From NCBI GenBank assembly GCA_015146655.1, contig VKHL01000068.1, forward strand, positions 1 through 64,000: a stretch of DNA of 64,000 bases, in the 5' to 3' direction. Below, piece after piece: positions 34,576 through 44,859 of the stretch. The position numbers were made by a program, and so were the translations under genes. Numbering within the stretch: position 1 is the stretch's first letter; every line of letters starts with the position of its first letter. This stretch comes from Ochromonas danica. Its lineage: Eukaryota > Sar > Chrysophyceae > Chromulinales > Chromulinaceae. The notes below the pieces were generated by a model. It ran no database searches and was not told where the DNA came from. It saw only the letters and a list, made by a program, of their open reading frames with translations.

Positions 34576-35524
34576 ATGTGTTGTATCTCAGCTGAACCTC
34601 TCACTGATCCCACTGGAAGATATAAGACCTTCCAAGGAAAGCATTACTTCCAAACAGGGATGCTCGAAGCACCCTGTGCTGGAGGCTATTCCTGTTGCTG
34701 GTAGGATAACTTCCTCCCAGGAGTGGCTGTTCAGCCGGTGAAGTCATTGGCTAACATTTCTGCTCCTTTTCTGCTGGTTAGGTTTTGTGGTCAGTGTGTT
34801 CCTATCACTTGCGGCTGCACTCAGGTATGAATTGCCTCTCTTTTAGCTCCCTATGATGTTCCTCTGATCTAACGTACCTGTTGCTTCACTCACTGTAGTT
34901 CCTGCTGAGAAGAAAGGTGTTGAACTATGACATGTCCAAATACTCCTGCTTCCGTAAGATAGCTTTAAAATTGGAAATAACACCTTTGTGAGTGTTTATG
35001 AAAATCTCGTGTGATCCATTAGAGGGGTACTTTGATTGTTGCTGCTGCAAGGCAGGTGCCTGTTGTGAGTCTACCTGCCCTGATTGCTGCCTGTGCGTTG
35101 AAGCCCATTGCTGCAATTTCATGGCTGTCTCTGCTTCTCGTATCTATGTGATGGAGAAGTATGACTTGACGTCTGATCCATGCGACTATCGCCTCATTCG
35201 CATCAACAACTGCTTGCAATGCTTGGCTTGCATTTGCTCCATTCTCAGTGTTTTCCTTGGAGAATTGAAGAACTGTTCTAGAGCCATTGATTGCATTGCA
35301 AGCATTTTCTATCATTGTGTGTCTGGCTGCATGGCGGCTCAGGTAAGAAACACTTGTCTTATTTTTGGTTATTGTTTCACTCACCAAGTGACTTGATGTG
35401 ATGGCAGACTGCATATGAGGTGGATTATCAGCTCAACAACCCTCAATCATCTCTCCCTAATGCAGAGGCTAAGCCTATCACGACCTCCGGTAATTCTGAT
35501 ATCTCTAAGAAGAATATGGTTTAA
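34576..35524 (+). CDS. Cys-rich (PLAC8-like) membrane-associated protein, copy A
   Basis: Five exons (34576-34700, 34782-34824, 34899-34953, 35023-35342, 35408-35524), 219 aa. The N-terminal part (QTGMLEAPCAGG..CCWFCGQCVPITCGCTQ) is followed by FLLRRKVLNYDM. Next comes a very Cys-rich block (YFDCCCCKAGACCESTC) and a conserved segment, VMEKYDLTSDPCDYRLIRIN, then Cys-rich hydrophobic helices. The style matches PLAC8/fluG-like Cys-rich proteins of protists, some of which affect metal or lipid handling at membranes; I place it there cautiously. All exon lengths except the first and last are identical to those of copy B (37536-38472). It is head-to-tail with the MFS transporter. Confidence 0.7.
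35098..35231 (+). repeat. Gene-conversion patch, identical to 37832-37965 (inverted)
   Basis: By direct reading, these 134 bases of copy A exon 4 are the exact reverse complement of 37832-37965 in copy B. On both sides, substitutions resume at once. The pair forms an inverted repeat with a 2.6-kb loop containing the MFS transporter. Confidence 0.85.
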
Positions 35525-35858
35525 TTCGACCGTGTTCATACTTTCTTGTAATGATTCCATTTTGTATTAACAACTGTTGACTGGCTCTGTGTCCTTTGTT
35601 ATGGCACACCATTGGACGTATTCACTATATTAGATTATAGCCCAATATACACCTTTGCTTAGTTTGCATTAGTAGATCAACTTTTCAGACTTTAAAAGCT
35701 AAATATTCAAGTTTTGCCTCTCACTTAGCAGTTGGTCCCTTGTTGTCCACACACAGTCAATAGTCAACAGTAGGCATAGCATAGCATAGTATAGCAACAG
35801 AGAGTAGTCAGAGGAAACAATAGAAAGAGGAGGTGCTGCCTTGAGTCATTCATGGAAG

Positions 35859-37445
35859 ATGCTGTGTGCTGTCTTGCTTCTCTCTCAGCTGTCCTTTGGT
35901 GCACATCTCTCACGAAGCTTTTTCACCGTCTATGCCATCTATCTCATAGAACATAACTTCTTCACACCCGTTGGATTTGGTGTCCTCTTGTCCGTGGCGA
36001 CTTTGCCTTCGTTGATAGCGCCGATATGGTCTGGATGGTTTGCAGAAAATATCCATACATTGAGCAGTAAACTATTCATCTTCTCTACAGGAGTTGCTTT
36101 CTGCCAGCTACTGTTTGCAATGTCCATACAATGGTCATCATTCTTCCTCGCTACCATAGCATGGTTTGGCTTTGGTATGTGTGCATCATCAGTGAGTAGT
36201 TTGCAAAGAGCTATTACCACTTACTATCTGAGGGTATGTAATTTGAAAAGGATATCATTCATGCTACTATTCGTCTCATTTCATATGCGGTTTACAATAT
36301 CAGGGCGATGAAGGCTTGGGAACAGGCATGTACATCTCTGTAGCACACATATCCAAAGTCATTGGCAAATTAAGCGTTGTCCCATTGGTGGTAAGCAGTA
36401 TTCTACTTCAAATTAGCAGTGCACTCTTAACATGCAATTTAGATGCTGTTGGGCAACTACCAATATGCAATGGTCTTGCCCGTATTAGCATGTTGCTTCT
36501 CGATTGCTTCTATCCTAATCTTCAAACAATCATTCTATCCGCATATTGGACGAGCTCTCAGTGAAGATGCTCGTGTCAATGAAGATACACAATTAATAAC
36601 AGTATCGCCTAGTCAAACATCGGATGAAAATACTGTTGCAGGTGATGAGGTAAACTACTCTAGCCTTTTCAACGTCTGCATATACTCAAGTTGTGGCTGC
36701 GAGGACTTCAGGATACTGAAAATAGGCTGTCTGACTTGTCTTGGGCATTCCATACGCTGTCAATGATTCATGCCATCTATGTCGCTCTATTTCACACCTT
36801 GGTGAGCTTTATTCCGCATTACGCTAAAGTGACCTGGGACTGGTCAGTAGAAGAGACTGGATATCTCTCAAGTGCGCCGTCTTTGCTGGTAAGAAACCTT
36901 GCAATACTATAGAGGTCTCATTCTCAACGCTGTGCATAGATAGGCAATCTTTCTGGCGCCTTTGGTCGGCTTCATCAGTGATCGAAGTGGAAATTTCATC
37001 TTAATATGTTCTATTGCAGGGGTAAGGAACTCAACTAATACGGATAACCTTGGAAAGTAATGGTCAGTGAAAGCAATAGGTATTGACAGCACTCATCTGC
37101 ACAATGCTCGTAATCAAGCTTCTGCCTGCGATGCTCGGTATAATCATCTTGTCCTCCACACAGATCTTACTGTCCACTCTAATGCTAGCCAATGTCTCCA
37201 AGATTGTACCCAGACGACGATTAGCACTGGCTTTTGGAGTTGTGGAAGTACAAGATGCGGCCTTTCAATTCCTATCAAACACCTTCTTCACGATGTTGTA
37301 CGAGATAACAGGGCATTATGAAGCTGGAATGGTCTTCTTGCTGATTCAGTCCTATGTTGGCAGTTTGTTACTTTTGCTTATTGCATTGATAGGAAACAGA
37401 GCCTTTCTTCAATCCACACCATGCATATTCTTATCTTACCAATAA
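35859..37445 (+). CDS. Major facilitator superfamily transporter
   Basis: Six exons (35859-36233, 36304-36390, 36443-36649, 36691-36888, 36944-37021, 37080-37445), 436 aa, about 12 hydrophobic helices, all junctions phase 0. The loop motif between helices 2 and 3 reads LPSLIAPIWSGWFAENI, and the equivalent loop in the second half reads APLVGFISDRSGN, both typical of MFS. A hydrophilic central loop (EDARVNEDTQLITVSPSQ) separates the halves. The start is the first ATG of the frame (MLCAVLLLSQ). Substrate unknown. Introns are unusually small (70, 52, 41, 55, 58 nt); the 41-nt one could be mis-modelled. It lies between two inverted Cys-rich paralogues. Confidence 0.75.
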
Positions 37446-37535
37446 CTTAATAAACCAAAATGATGATGATAATATAATCATACCGGGTACATACCACAAG
37501 ATAAATTTGAATTCATGATAAACAATACGAACCAA

Positions 37536-38472
37536 TTAGTCCATGGGGACCACTTTCGCTTGAGCCATAGGGACACCCATTTGCGCTCCTTGATTGCCAA
37601 CTCTCTTCTGATAGTCCACTTCAAAGGCCACCTAGTATCAAGAAACCAGCACATGTATCAAACAGTCGATAAACACAGAGCCATTGTCACAGTAATGGCA
37701 TACAATTGACTAAACCTCACCTGTGCGGTCATACAGCCTGATACACAGTGATAAAAGCAATCTGCTATCAAACTGACCAATCGAGAGCAATCATTGAAGG
37801 CACTGTTGAAGATACTCAGTATGGTGCACAGGCAAGCCAAGCATTGCAAGCAGTTGTTGATGCGAATGAGGCGATAGTCGCATGGATCAGACGTCAAGTC
37901 ATACTTCTCCATCACATAGATACGAGAAGCAGAGACAGCCATGAAATTGCAGCAATGGGCTTCAATACAAAGACAGCAGCAAGGACAAGTTGATTCACAA
38001 CATGAGCCAGCCTTGCAGCAGCAACAATTAAAGTACCCCTCTGGTCAACCAGCACGAGTGCACCTGTCAGAAGAAGAGGAGCTCATCATCACAGAAGGAA
38101 AGCACTTACGAAAGCACACATATTTGGTCATGTCATAGTCCAGGACCTTTCTCCTCAAGAAAAACTGTACCCGCAAGAAATGTGATGAATTGCGCGAAGG
38201 CCAGAAAGAGAGGAACCAAAACAAAGGCTAACCTGAGTAATGCCACAAGTTAAAGGGATGAATTGACCACAAAACCTAATTCGTGCATCCACTTATCAAG
38301 TATACTATTCAACCATGAGGAGGGTGACCAGAAAAGATACTAACCAACACAAAGTACAGCCTCCTGCACAAGGAGCTGTCAACATGCCAGTTTGGAACCT
38401 GTTGCCTCCTTGGAATGTCTTGATTTTCCCTTGAGGATCTGAAATAGGTTCACCAGACAGACAGCAACACAT
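37536..38472 (-). CDS. Cys-rich (PLAC8-like) membrane-associated protein, copy B
   Basis: Five exons on the minus strand (38345-38472, 38233-38275, 38110-38164, 37721-38040, 37536-37631), 213 aa. The architecture equals copy A: FQTGMLTAPCAGG, WFCGQFIPLTCG, FFLRRKVLDYDM, YFNCCCCKAGSCCESTC and VMEKYDLTSDPCDYRLIRIN. Exons 2, 3 and 4 have the same lengths as in copy A (43, 55 and 320 nt). The tail differs (VDYQKRVGNQGAQMGVPM). It is inverted relative to copy A, with the MFS transporter between them. A 134-nt stretch in exon 4 is identical to copy A although flanking exon sequence has diverged. Confidence 0.7.
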
Positions 38473-38848
38473 CTCAGCTTGACCTAGTAGGAAATCATCA
38501 ACTGTTCTCGACCTTGTATCTTATGGAAATGTCCCAGCTCGTGAAATCGTTTTTTCCATCCCAGCCTGTTATTCCATGGAATTCCACGGAACTCCGAAAT
38601 TTTGAAAGCCAAATTAGGCAGCGCAGGGATTTGGCTGCTGCAGAATCCAATCCATCGGGAATGCACTCTGTTTTATGTGGAAAGGAATCATACATGTGGA
38701 TCACACTGTCTCCAGGTTCAAAATATTGTGTGCTTGGTGTAGTGATATGAACTATGTCAAGTGTTACTGCTACAAATAACTGTCAATAGCACTACTATAC
38801 TAGCTAACTACTCAGTAATATACAAGCGACTAGAATCAAATCTCAGCA
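38473..38848. other. Intergenic, between Cys-rich copy B and riboflavin-transporter gene
   Basis: About 375 bases with no supported gene. Contains a perfect 12-nt palindrome ATTCCATGGAAT at 38571-38582, also seen at 25823 and 13300. Short frames on both strands look accidental. Confidence 0.4.
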
Positions 38849-40036
38849 TTAGATTGAGATAACCATGATGAATGCCAACAGTGACCCCAGTAAAGCTCCG
38901 AGCTGTCCAGCCACTGCCAGCCATCGGAAGGCATGATGGACATGATGGCTCACTGCAGAGTCCTTGGCATATCTGAAAATACAAGTGTTTGTATAGCCAA
39001 ATAGATTACCGAACCCAACATAAGCTATCACAGGAAGTGCTCCCCCGGCCGACGCGCTGTAGACAGAGGAAGAAGATGGAAGAAAAGCACACAATAGTAG
39101 CACTATCGTCAGAAACACCAAGAAGATCACAGCATACCACAGCTCTTGAATTGTTGTTAGGCGATAATAATCGGTCAACAAGCGAGTCCAAGGATTAGTA
39201 ATCGCAGCCAGACCTCCCGCCAGAACTAGCACAAGTCCTTTATTCTCAAACTTGCTGCATGAATAGGAGAGCATTGCAGGGACAAAACCATATCCTAAAG
39301 AAGAGCTTATGACTTGAATGACTAAGATAGCGAAATACTCTTTCAAGAAATTGCCTTCATGGAAAGGTAAGATGGTTTCTGGTAGAAGATTCTCCACATC
39401 CACAGGAATGTAAGTTCCCCCACTGTGCTGGACAGAGGAATGTCTGGGTTTGTTCATCACATATATAGCTGGTAGATAGAGTGAAGCTAGAGTAAGGAAG
39501 AAGAAAGAAACAGAGAAACCATAGTTGACTAATACGAGACTTTGTAGAATGGCGAGAATTCCAGACAACATGCTGCCCAGACCCATGCCTAGTGACAATG
39601 CTGTCGTACTGCTAGGTTGAAAGGTTGAAACAAACATATAATGTGTAATATTCGACGTTGACGAACATGCTCCAATGATAAAGAATAATGCCATAAGAGG
39701 CAGTGACATCTCCTTGCCATTCACTTCCACCACAGAATTCCAAAACCATGTCAGAAGCAAAGAATCTAGTCCTCCCAGGGCAAGAATATAGATAATTAGC
39801 TTTCTTAAATGGTCTTGTGTTGACCTTTTCAAGAGATAGCCGGCTACTAAAGGAGTGATATTGCCTAAGGTCAAGGCCAGCATGAGGTAGGCTGAGATAC
39901 TGTATTCCTCCGGCAGCTCATCCGCCATCTGGGAAAGGATAGACCAGGTTCCATCTACAACTACCCAAGTTGGCAGGCCTAAGAGGAGAAAAGAAGTGTA
40001 CTCGCTAACTTCCATGAGTCCATCACGATGTGCCAA
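38849..40036 (-). CDS. SLC52-type riboflavin transporter
   Basis: Single exon, 395 aa, about 10-11 hydrophobic helices. The N-terminal helix has GLPTWVVVDGTWSILSQMA, then LPEEYSISAYLMLALTLGNI, matching the G.W...NG.W.ELP..V..LPEGWSLPSY....ALGN block of animal SLC52 (RFVT) transporters. Also matching are CSSTSNITHYMFVSTF and, at the C-terminus, FRWLAVAGQLGALLGSL. SLC52 proteins import riboflavin at the plasma membrane. The first ATG gives MAHRDGLMEV; a second Met (codon 8) is also possible. Single-exon structure contrasts with the six-exon MFS gene nearby. Confidence 0.8.
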   Translation of the reverse strand: MAHRDGLMEVSEYTSFLLLGLPTWVVVDGTWSILSQMADELPEEYSISAYLMLALTLGNITPLVAGYLLKRSTQDHLRKLIIYILALGGLDSLLLTWFWNSVVEVNGKEMSLPLMALFFIIGACSSTSNITHYMFVSTFQPSSTTALSLGMGLGSMLSGILAILQSLVLVNYGFSVSFFFLTLASLYLPAIYVMNKPRHSSVQHSGGTYIPVDVENLLPETILPFHEGNFLKEYFAILVIQVISSSLGYGFVPAMLSYSCSKFENKGLVLVLAGGLAAITNPWTRLLTDYYRLTTIQELWYAVIFLVFLTIVLLLCAFLPSSSSVYSASAGGALPVIAYVGFGNLFGYTNTCIFRYAKDSAVSHHVHHAFRWLAVAGQLGALLGSLLAFIMVISI

Positions 40037-40402
40037 TCAATCAGTGCCAGTGCCAGTGGAACTGCAAATGAGATCACCTGCCCTGGTGCTGCTGCTGTGA
40101 GTCAGCCAGTTCCGACTACTTACTGGGTCTGATGGCTGGGAAGAAATCTGTTTTGAGTGAGGCATGATTAGGGAAAATAACATTCCCAGCAGGGGAGATT
40201 TCAGATGGAAGAATGGATGTACTGTGCAGATTTTAGATGGCACTGGGTATAGACTGTACTGACTGTAATTGTGCCATAGCACCATTAGAGATTAAGGATC
40301 TCTATTGTTCATGAGTTTCTGTCAGGAAAGCTCTAAGTACGGTGTGTTATCAATTACACATCAACAAAATTAACTCTGTAGAACTATATTCACAACTAAC
40401 TA
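40037..40402. other. Intergenic upstream of the riboflavin transporter
   Basis: Contains the promoter of the minus-strand transporter and the 3' flank of the LysM gene. A minus-strand 82-codon frame has no features that suggest a protein. Nothing else is seen. Confidence 0.4.
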
Positions 40403-41200
40403 TCATAAAAGAAGAGGTTGGGCTAAGGCAGTTGAGGAATCGATATCAACATAAGTGATTGGACAGCTGTCGCAGATAAGCAGAGGCGCCACCTCCCTAA
40501 CTGCGGATTCCACGGCAACAGATGTGACGCTGACGCCTTGAATGGGTGCAAGGATAGGTAGTGCAGATACTTGAAATAGTCTCTCTCCGTTGTGAAAGTG
40601 ATGTGGATGATGGTGGAGGACCTCGTATGGCGCCACCATCTCTGAGTGCGTGGACACGTCCGCAGCAAATGAAGAAGATGCTTCTTGATGATCATTATTC
40701 CAATTTTCATCTTCTTTCCATGCTTTAATCGCCTTATCTACATCCCAATTATGATCTTCCAGATAGAGTCTAGCTTCCACACGGCCTTCTCCCGTGGCAT
40801 TAACAAATAGTTGCAATTTGACTTCTGGACTGTCCAACTGAGGCTGAATAATAGACCCCGCCACGAGAGGGATACGAAGTGTCTTCTTGAAGTGGAAGTT
40901 ATTCCCAGAGAAGAGATTAGCTCGTCGAAGATCGACCGCTGAGACTCGATAGCGCAGGCAGAGGCCCTGCAGCGTGTCCTCTGGCATGACCACATGCTCG
41001 ATAACACTAGGACTTGTCAGGGTGATCGAATTAGGACCAGGCGATACATCTGTATGCTTGGACAGTATCCAACTTCCATCAGCTTGTCGTTCCCAGACAA
41101 AGCCTGTAGGCGGAGGAGGCAAAGGCTTGCCATAGGAGTCCAGACTGGGTGAACTACAGTCAATTTTCTGTGTCTTCCAAGGATAGATACCGCCTTCCAT
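40403..41200 (-). CDS. LysM-domain protein with UBA-like segment
   Basis: Single exon, 265 aa. A Pro-rich stretch (GKPLPPPPTGFVWERQ) is followed by a LysM domain (about residues 68-112): EHVVMPEDTLQGLCLRYRVS, then VDLRRANLF and the closing LRIPL. This resembles the intracellular LYSMD family rather than secreted chitin-binding LysMs; no signal peptide or transmembrane helix is seen. A second short module, EARLYLEDHNWDVDKAIKAW (about 142-161), looks like a UBA helix pair. Function unknown; LYSMD relatives are linked to membrane trafficking or oxidative-stress (TLDc) proteins. Divergent from the CCDC112-like gene. Confidence 0.7.
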   Translation of the reverse strand: MEGGIYPWKTQKIDCSSPSLDSYGKPLPPPPTGFVWERQADGSWILSKHTDVSPGPNSITLTSPSVIEHVVMPEDTLQGLCLRYRVSAVDLRRANLFSGNNFHFKKTLRIPLVAGSIIQPQLDSPEVKLQLFVNATGEGRVEARLYLEDHNWDVDKAIKAWKEDENWNNDHQEASSSFAADVSTHSEMVAPYEVLHHHPHHFHNGERLFQVSALPILAPIQGVSVTSVAVESAVREVAPLLICDSCPITYVDIDSSTALAQPLLL

Positions 41201-41535
41201 ATGCTCTTTCTAATGCAATTCAAGAGAGACAGCAATAGAAAACACCAACTTGGAAAGCAAAGTACTTCAATGATCTTCAAACAACACCAAACTCGGAACT
41301 CTCACCACATCATCTTAAGTTAACTGTTGTGCGCGGCATGGATAAACGCGTTCTTTGAATCCACCCTCTGCGCTGTTGCTCTGCCTCTAGGCAATTGATT
41401 CTCTCTGAACAGATACCATACCATACCATCATCATCTTGTCTTCTTATCGACTTTCCTTCCTTTCCATTAAGGATATTACTTTCTTATTACTTCAGTATT
41501 TATTTTTCTAGGTAGGAAGTTCATTATATTGAAGA
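41201..41535. promoter_or_regulatory. Divergent promoter region (LysM gene / CCDC112-like gene)
   Basis: A 335-base head-to-head gap. Contains CTTAAGTTAAC near 41314, the reverse complement of the GTTAACTTAAG element found upstream of other genes here. A candidate shared core-promoter element; function not shown. Confidence 0.4.
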
Positions 41536-43345
41536 ATGTCTGAAATGGTGGTAAAATGGACTTCCGGCGGAAAACGTCTCCATGCAGAAGTGGACGGAGC
41601 TGAACGGAAAGTTCGCTCGATTGTCACCCGTGAACCAGATATTGCACGTGATTCCCAATCCTTAGAGAAAGCACGGGGTGACCACCGCAGCCATATCATC
41701 AAACAAGTGTATTGGTTTCGCAATGCTTTGGATCAAGTCAAAGTGAAGTTAGAAGAACGCGCTGTGGGAGGTTACCATGAGAAACAAGCTAAAGTAGCTT
41801 TACAACACCTCTTAGAAAACTTTGAAAATCGCCTCTCCTCCTTTAAGTTGAGCATGCGGGGTGAATTTGATCGCCTGGAGGTGGAAGAGGCTGTCTTAAC
41901 CCGTGAGATTGAAGGCTTGGACCTGCTCTGCTATGAAGAAGATGCTGGACCGACTATGGAAGATGGAAATGAAGATAGAGAAGAAGCAGAAGCAGAAGCA
42001 GCAGTGGAGAAGGCGAATAAAATGAAAGCAGCTCTGCGTGTTGAAGAAGATTTAGCGCACAAGGCTGCCATTGGAGAAGTGGAAAGAGAGTTGGCAGCCT
42101 TGGGACGCTTTGGTGGCTGGGATGCACGCGATCATGATGCCTTTGTCCGTGTTTGGAATAGCACGTTAGCTGGAGCGATGATACTTCATAAAGTCTTGCA
42201 CAGTGAAGAGAAAGCCGAGGAGATGAACGTTGAGGAGAAGAATCATCACGGAGCTGAAGATGAAGAAGATGGAGAACAGCCTGAGACTAATGAAAGAGAA
42301 AGAACTCAACCTTCCCATGGTGATGGTCAAATTGAGTTTGTAGTGAACCTCAGCAATTTCCAGAGAAGTCAATTGCTGAAGAAGTTGGAGTTCCAAGTGC
42401 TGGGCAAGTCGTCTGACGAACTGAATGATCATGTGGAGTGGTACAGCCGCGTGCTGGCTCTTACGGCAAAGAAGAAGCAATTGGTGGCTGATTGGCGCAA
42501 GCAAGCAGTGCAGCGTAGACGATCTTGGGCTGAAAAGGTTGCTTCTGAAGAGATTGAGGAGGAAGAAGTGAAAGGTACCAATGCGGTGGTGGACGAAGAG
42601 CAATTGGCCAAGGAAGAGAGTCGAATCCGCCGTCTTGAGGAACAGCGAGTATTGGCACAACAGCGAGCTGCGAAATGGCGTGCAGACAAGAAGCTTCAAG
42701 AGGAAAGACTGAAGGTCGGCATCTCTCAGTCGCTCTCCCTCTTGTATTCATGTGATGACACTTATTTGGCTTTATTTAGGCTGAGAAGCAACAACAGGAA
42801 GAACGTGAACTAAAAGCTGCTCAAGCGGAACGCAAGCGTCGTCAAAGTGAGTTGCAAGTCCAGCTGGCAGTGTGGAAAGAGAATGAAGCAGCGACTAAGC
42901 CGAGAGCATCTTCTGAGACTGCCAGTCCTCGCAAGACTGATCCAAGTAAGAAGTGATTGTTTTGTCTGGTGGTTGGAGTTGAAGAGAGCTGACTGCATGT
43001 TCTTAACTTTTAGCGGAATTGAAACGTCGTCAGGAGCGTAACATGGAACTGGCCAAACAGAGGAAGGAGAAGTTCGTTGTTCAAGCACAGAAAAAGAATG
43101 AACGAGATCGCCGACTGTCAGATTTATTGAACAATGCACCAGAGCCTGTGGTTGAGAGAGACCCTGCGCGTTTGCTTAATGCCACGAAAGCTTCAGAGGC
43201 TCAACGTGTCTACAGCGAAGACTTGGACGCTGCTGATCGTCGACGCAGTACAGGCGGCGCGCATTCTTCTGTGGTCCCTATGAGTGGACGAGATCTTCAA
43301 TTTGCTGGTCGAACAAAGCCTGTTTGGATGCGACCACCGAAATAA
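41536..43345 (+). CDS. CCDC112-like coiled-coil protein (centriolar/ciliary candidate)
   Basis: Three exons (41536-42714, 42780-42945, 43014-43345), 558 aa. The protein is mostly coiled coil, with a conserved central motif GRFGGWDARDHDAFVRVW (about residues 193-210) and a C-terminal LAVWKENEAA / KRRQERNMELAKQRKE region. The GGW..-DH..F..VW signature plus the W-K-x-x motif resembles animal CCDC112/CCDC148, which are centriolar-satellite or ciliary proteins. The acidic linker (about 230-265) is low complexity. The first intron donor is GTCGGC, weaker than usual. With CFAP44 and the 5362-8236 gene it forms a set of candidate ciliary proteins in this window. Confidence 0.75.
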
Positions 43346-43613
43346 ATAGCGAAATCAATGTTGATCTTGCTTTTTATTATCAATATCCCCGATTGTTTCT
43401 GCTCACTACTAGCTCTTTTTGTCGTAGTGGTTTGATTGCGTTATGGCATGTTATATTAAACCCGATCTATTTCAAAACCTTTTGATGATGTAGTAGATAC
43501 TAATCAGGTTGCTACAGTAGACTAGGGGTGTAAGGAACCTCGTCCATGGAATCCACGCTATTCCACATGGAATAGTCTGCTTTTTGGTCTTTTTTTGACA
43601 CACTGGTATTGAA

Positions 43614-44672
43614 ATGAGTACGAAGAAGTTCTTACTACCTGGTAGTGATAAATATACCGTCGATGATGCACTCTCCGTTAGTTCTCTGGCTGTGAATATT
43701 TTCAAACGTAAAGTCATCGCTACTGACTTGTCTCCAGACCTTCGTGAAGAAGATTGGAAGATAGTGTGCGAAGAGTCCGCCATCACCACTAACACCACTA
43801 CTACTCCTTCACTCACAGACTGTCTGGCTATTTGGCACTTCCTGGAGAATGGTGAATGGAAGAAAGAAGGGGAGGTCGTGAAGGAGCAGAAGGCTGTCGT
43901 GCCTGTAGAGATTGTGAAAAGTCCCTTGGCACGTATTGCCTACATCCCCATCTTGTCCCCTGGCACACAAAGAAGAGATGCTAGGTTTCTTCACTTGTCT
44001 CCTCTTGACTTCTTCATATTGCTATTCCATCTCATTGATATTCTGTCTGTCTGTCTGTTGTGTGATAGAGATCTGAAACTATCGCAAATCCTCGAGACCA
44101 AATCCTATCAGCCCAACCCTTCCAAACCTTCAACAGCGAAGAAACTAACTGTGAAGAAACCTAAACCAACAACAACTGCGACGAAGTCACTGAGTCAGTT
44201 GCCACCACCACCACCATCATCATCATCATCGTCGTCGTCGTCTGCTGCTGCTGCTGGTGTTAGTGCTAGTGCTGACGCTGGTGCTTCCTCTACTGCTTCT
44301 GCTATTCGTGCTTCTATCCCTAAGACTACAGTGAAGAAGAAGAATGGTGTGGATGGTCAGAAGGTGTTGTCAACCTGCTCAGTCTCTACAGTGACTCCCA
44401 AGGATGTTAAAAATGGAAGCACAGCTATTGGATCTGGTGGTATCACGACGAGCAATCCTGTTGCAAGTGCTGCTGTAGATACAGGTCCAGCTGATGATGT
44501 AGTTACAAAGCCTCTGGTGATGAAGAGCGATCATGATGGCAATCCCTCCTCCTCTTCTTCTTCTTCAACCGCTCAACCTGATCCTCCTGTTCTCAATGTC
44601 GACCCTGATATGGTGTTAGCAAAAAGCATTCCTCCTGCTCTAATCACTGGTGAAGCTGGGCATACTAGCTAG
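43614..44672 (+). CDS. Orphan protein with Ser/Ala/Pro-rich tail, unknown function
   Basis: Open frame of 352 codons. The N-terminal 120 residues are ordered-looking (KYTVDDALSVSSLAVNIFKR, DLREEDWKIVCEES, LTDCLAIWHFLENGEW). The remainder is a disordered Lys/Thr/Ser/Ala-rich tail with Pro and Ser runs encoded by CCACCA/TCATCA/TCGTCG repeats. An 84-nt segment (43985-44068, GTTTCT..GATAG) may be an intron; removing it keeps frame and drops an improbable hydrophobic insert (LDFFILLFHLID). No family is recognised. A second copy of this gene lies at 48766-49795, so the region was duplicated. Confidence 0.55.
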   Translation: MSTKKFLLPGSDKYTVDDALSVSSLAVNIFKRKVIATDLSPDLREEDWKIVCEESAITTNTTTTPSLTDCLAIWHFLENGEWKKEGEVVKEQKAVVPVEIVKSPLARIAYIPILSPGTQRRDARFLHLSPLDFFILLFHLIDILSVCLLCDRDLKLSQILETKSYQPNPSKPSTAKKLTVKKPKPTTTATKSLSQLPPPPPSSSSSSSSSAAAAGVSASADAGASSTASAIRASIPKTTVKKKNGVDGQKVLSTCSVSTVTPKDVKNGSTAIGSGGITTSNPVASAAVDTGPADDVVTKPLVMKSDHDGNPSSSSSSSTAQPDPPVLNVDPDMVLAKSIPPALITGEAGHTS

Positions 44673-44859
44673 TAGATATGTCTACTCCTGTTACTAGATA
44701 GTACTTTGTTCCTCCTCTTAGCTCTCCTTTACACTACATATCAACACTACTGGACCAGATAATAAATGCTGCAATCTAACTTTTGAAAATTAACTGCAAT
44801 CTATAAACAGATGTGGCATAACTCATTACTTAGACAATCAAACCATAGTGCTACAGTAA

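Noticed and set aside
34992-35414. Minus-strand frame over Cys-rich copy A
   Set aside because: Antisense shadow; the plus strand has conserved exon lengths and protein motifs shared with copy B.
37748-38138. Plus-strand frames over Cys-rich copy B
   Set aside because: Shadows of the minus-strand exons, which match copy A protein.
38849-40036. CLN3/battenin or nucleoside transporter
   Set aside because: First impression only; the LPEEYSISAYL and CSSTSNITHYMF blocks fit SLC52 much better.
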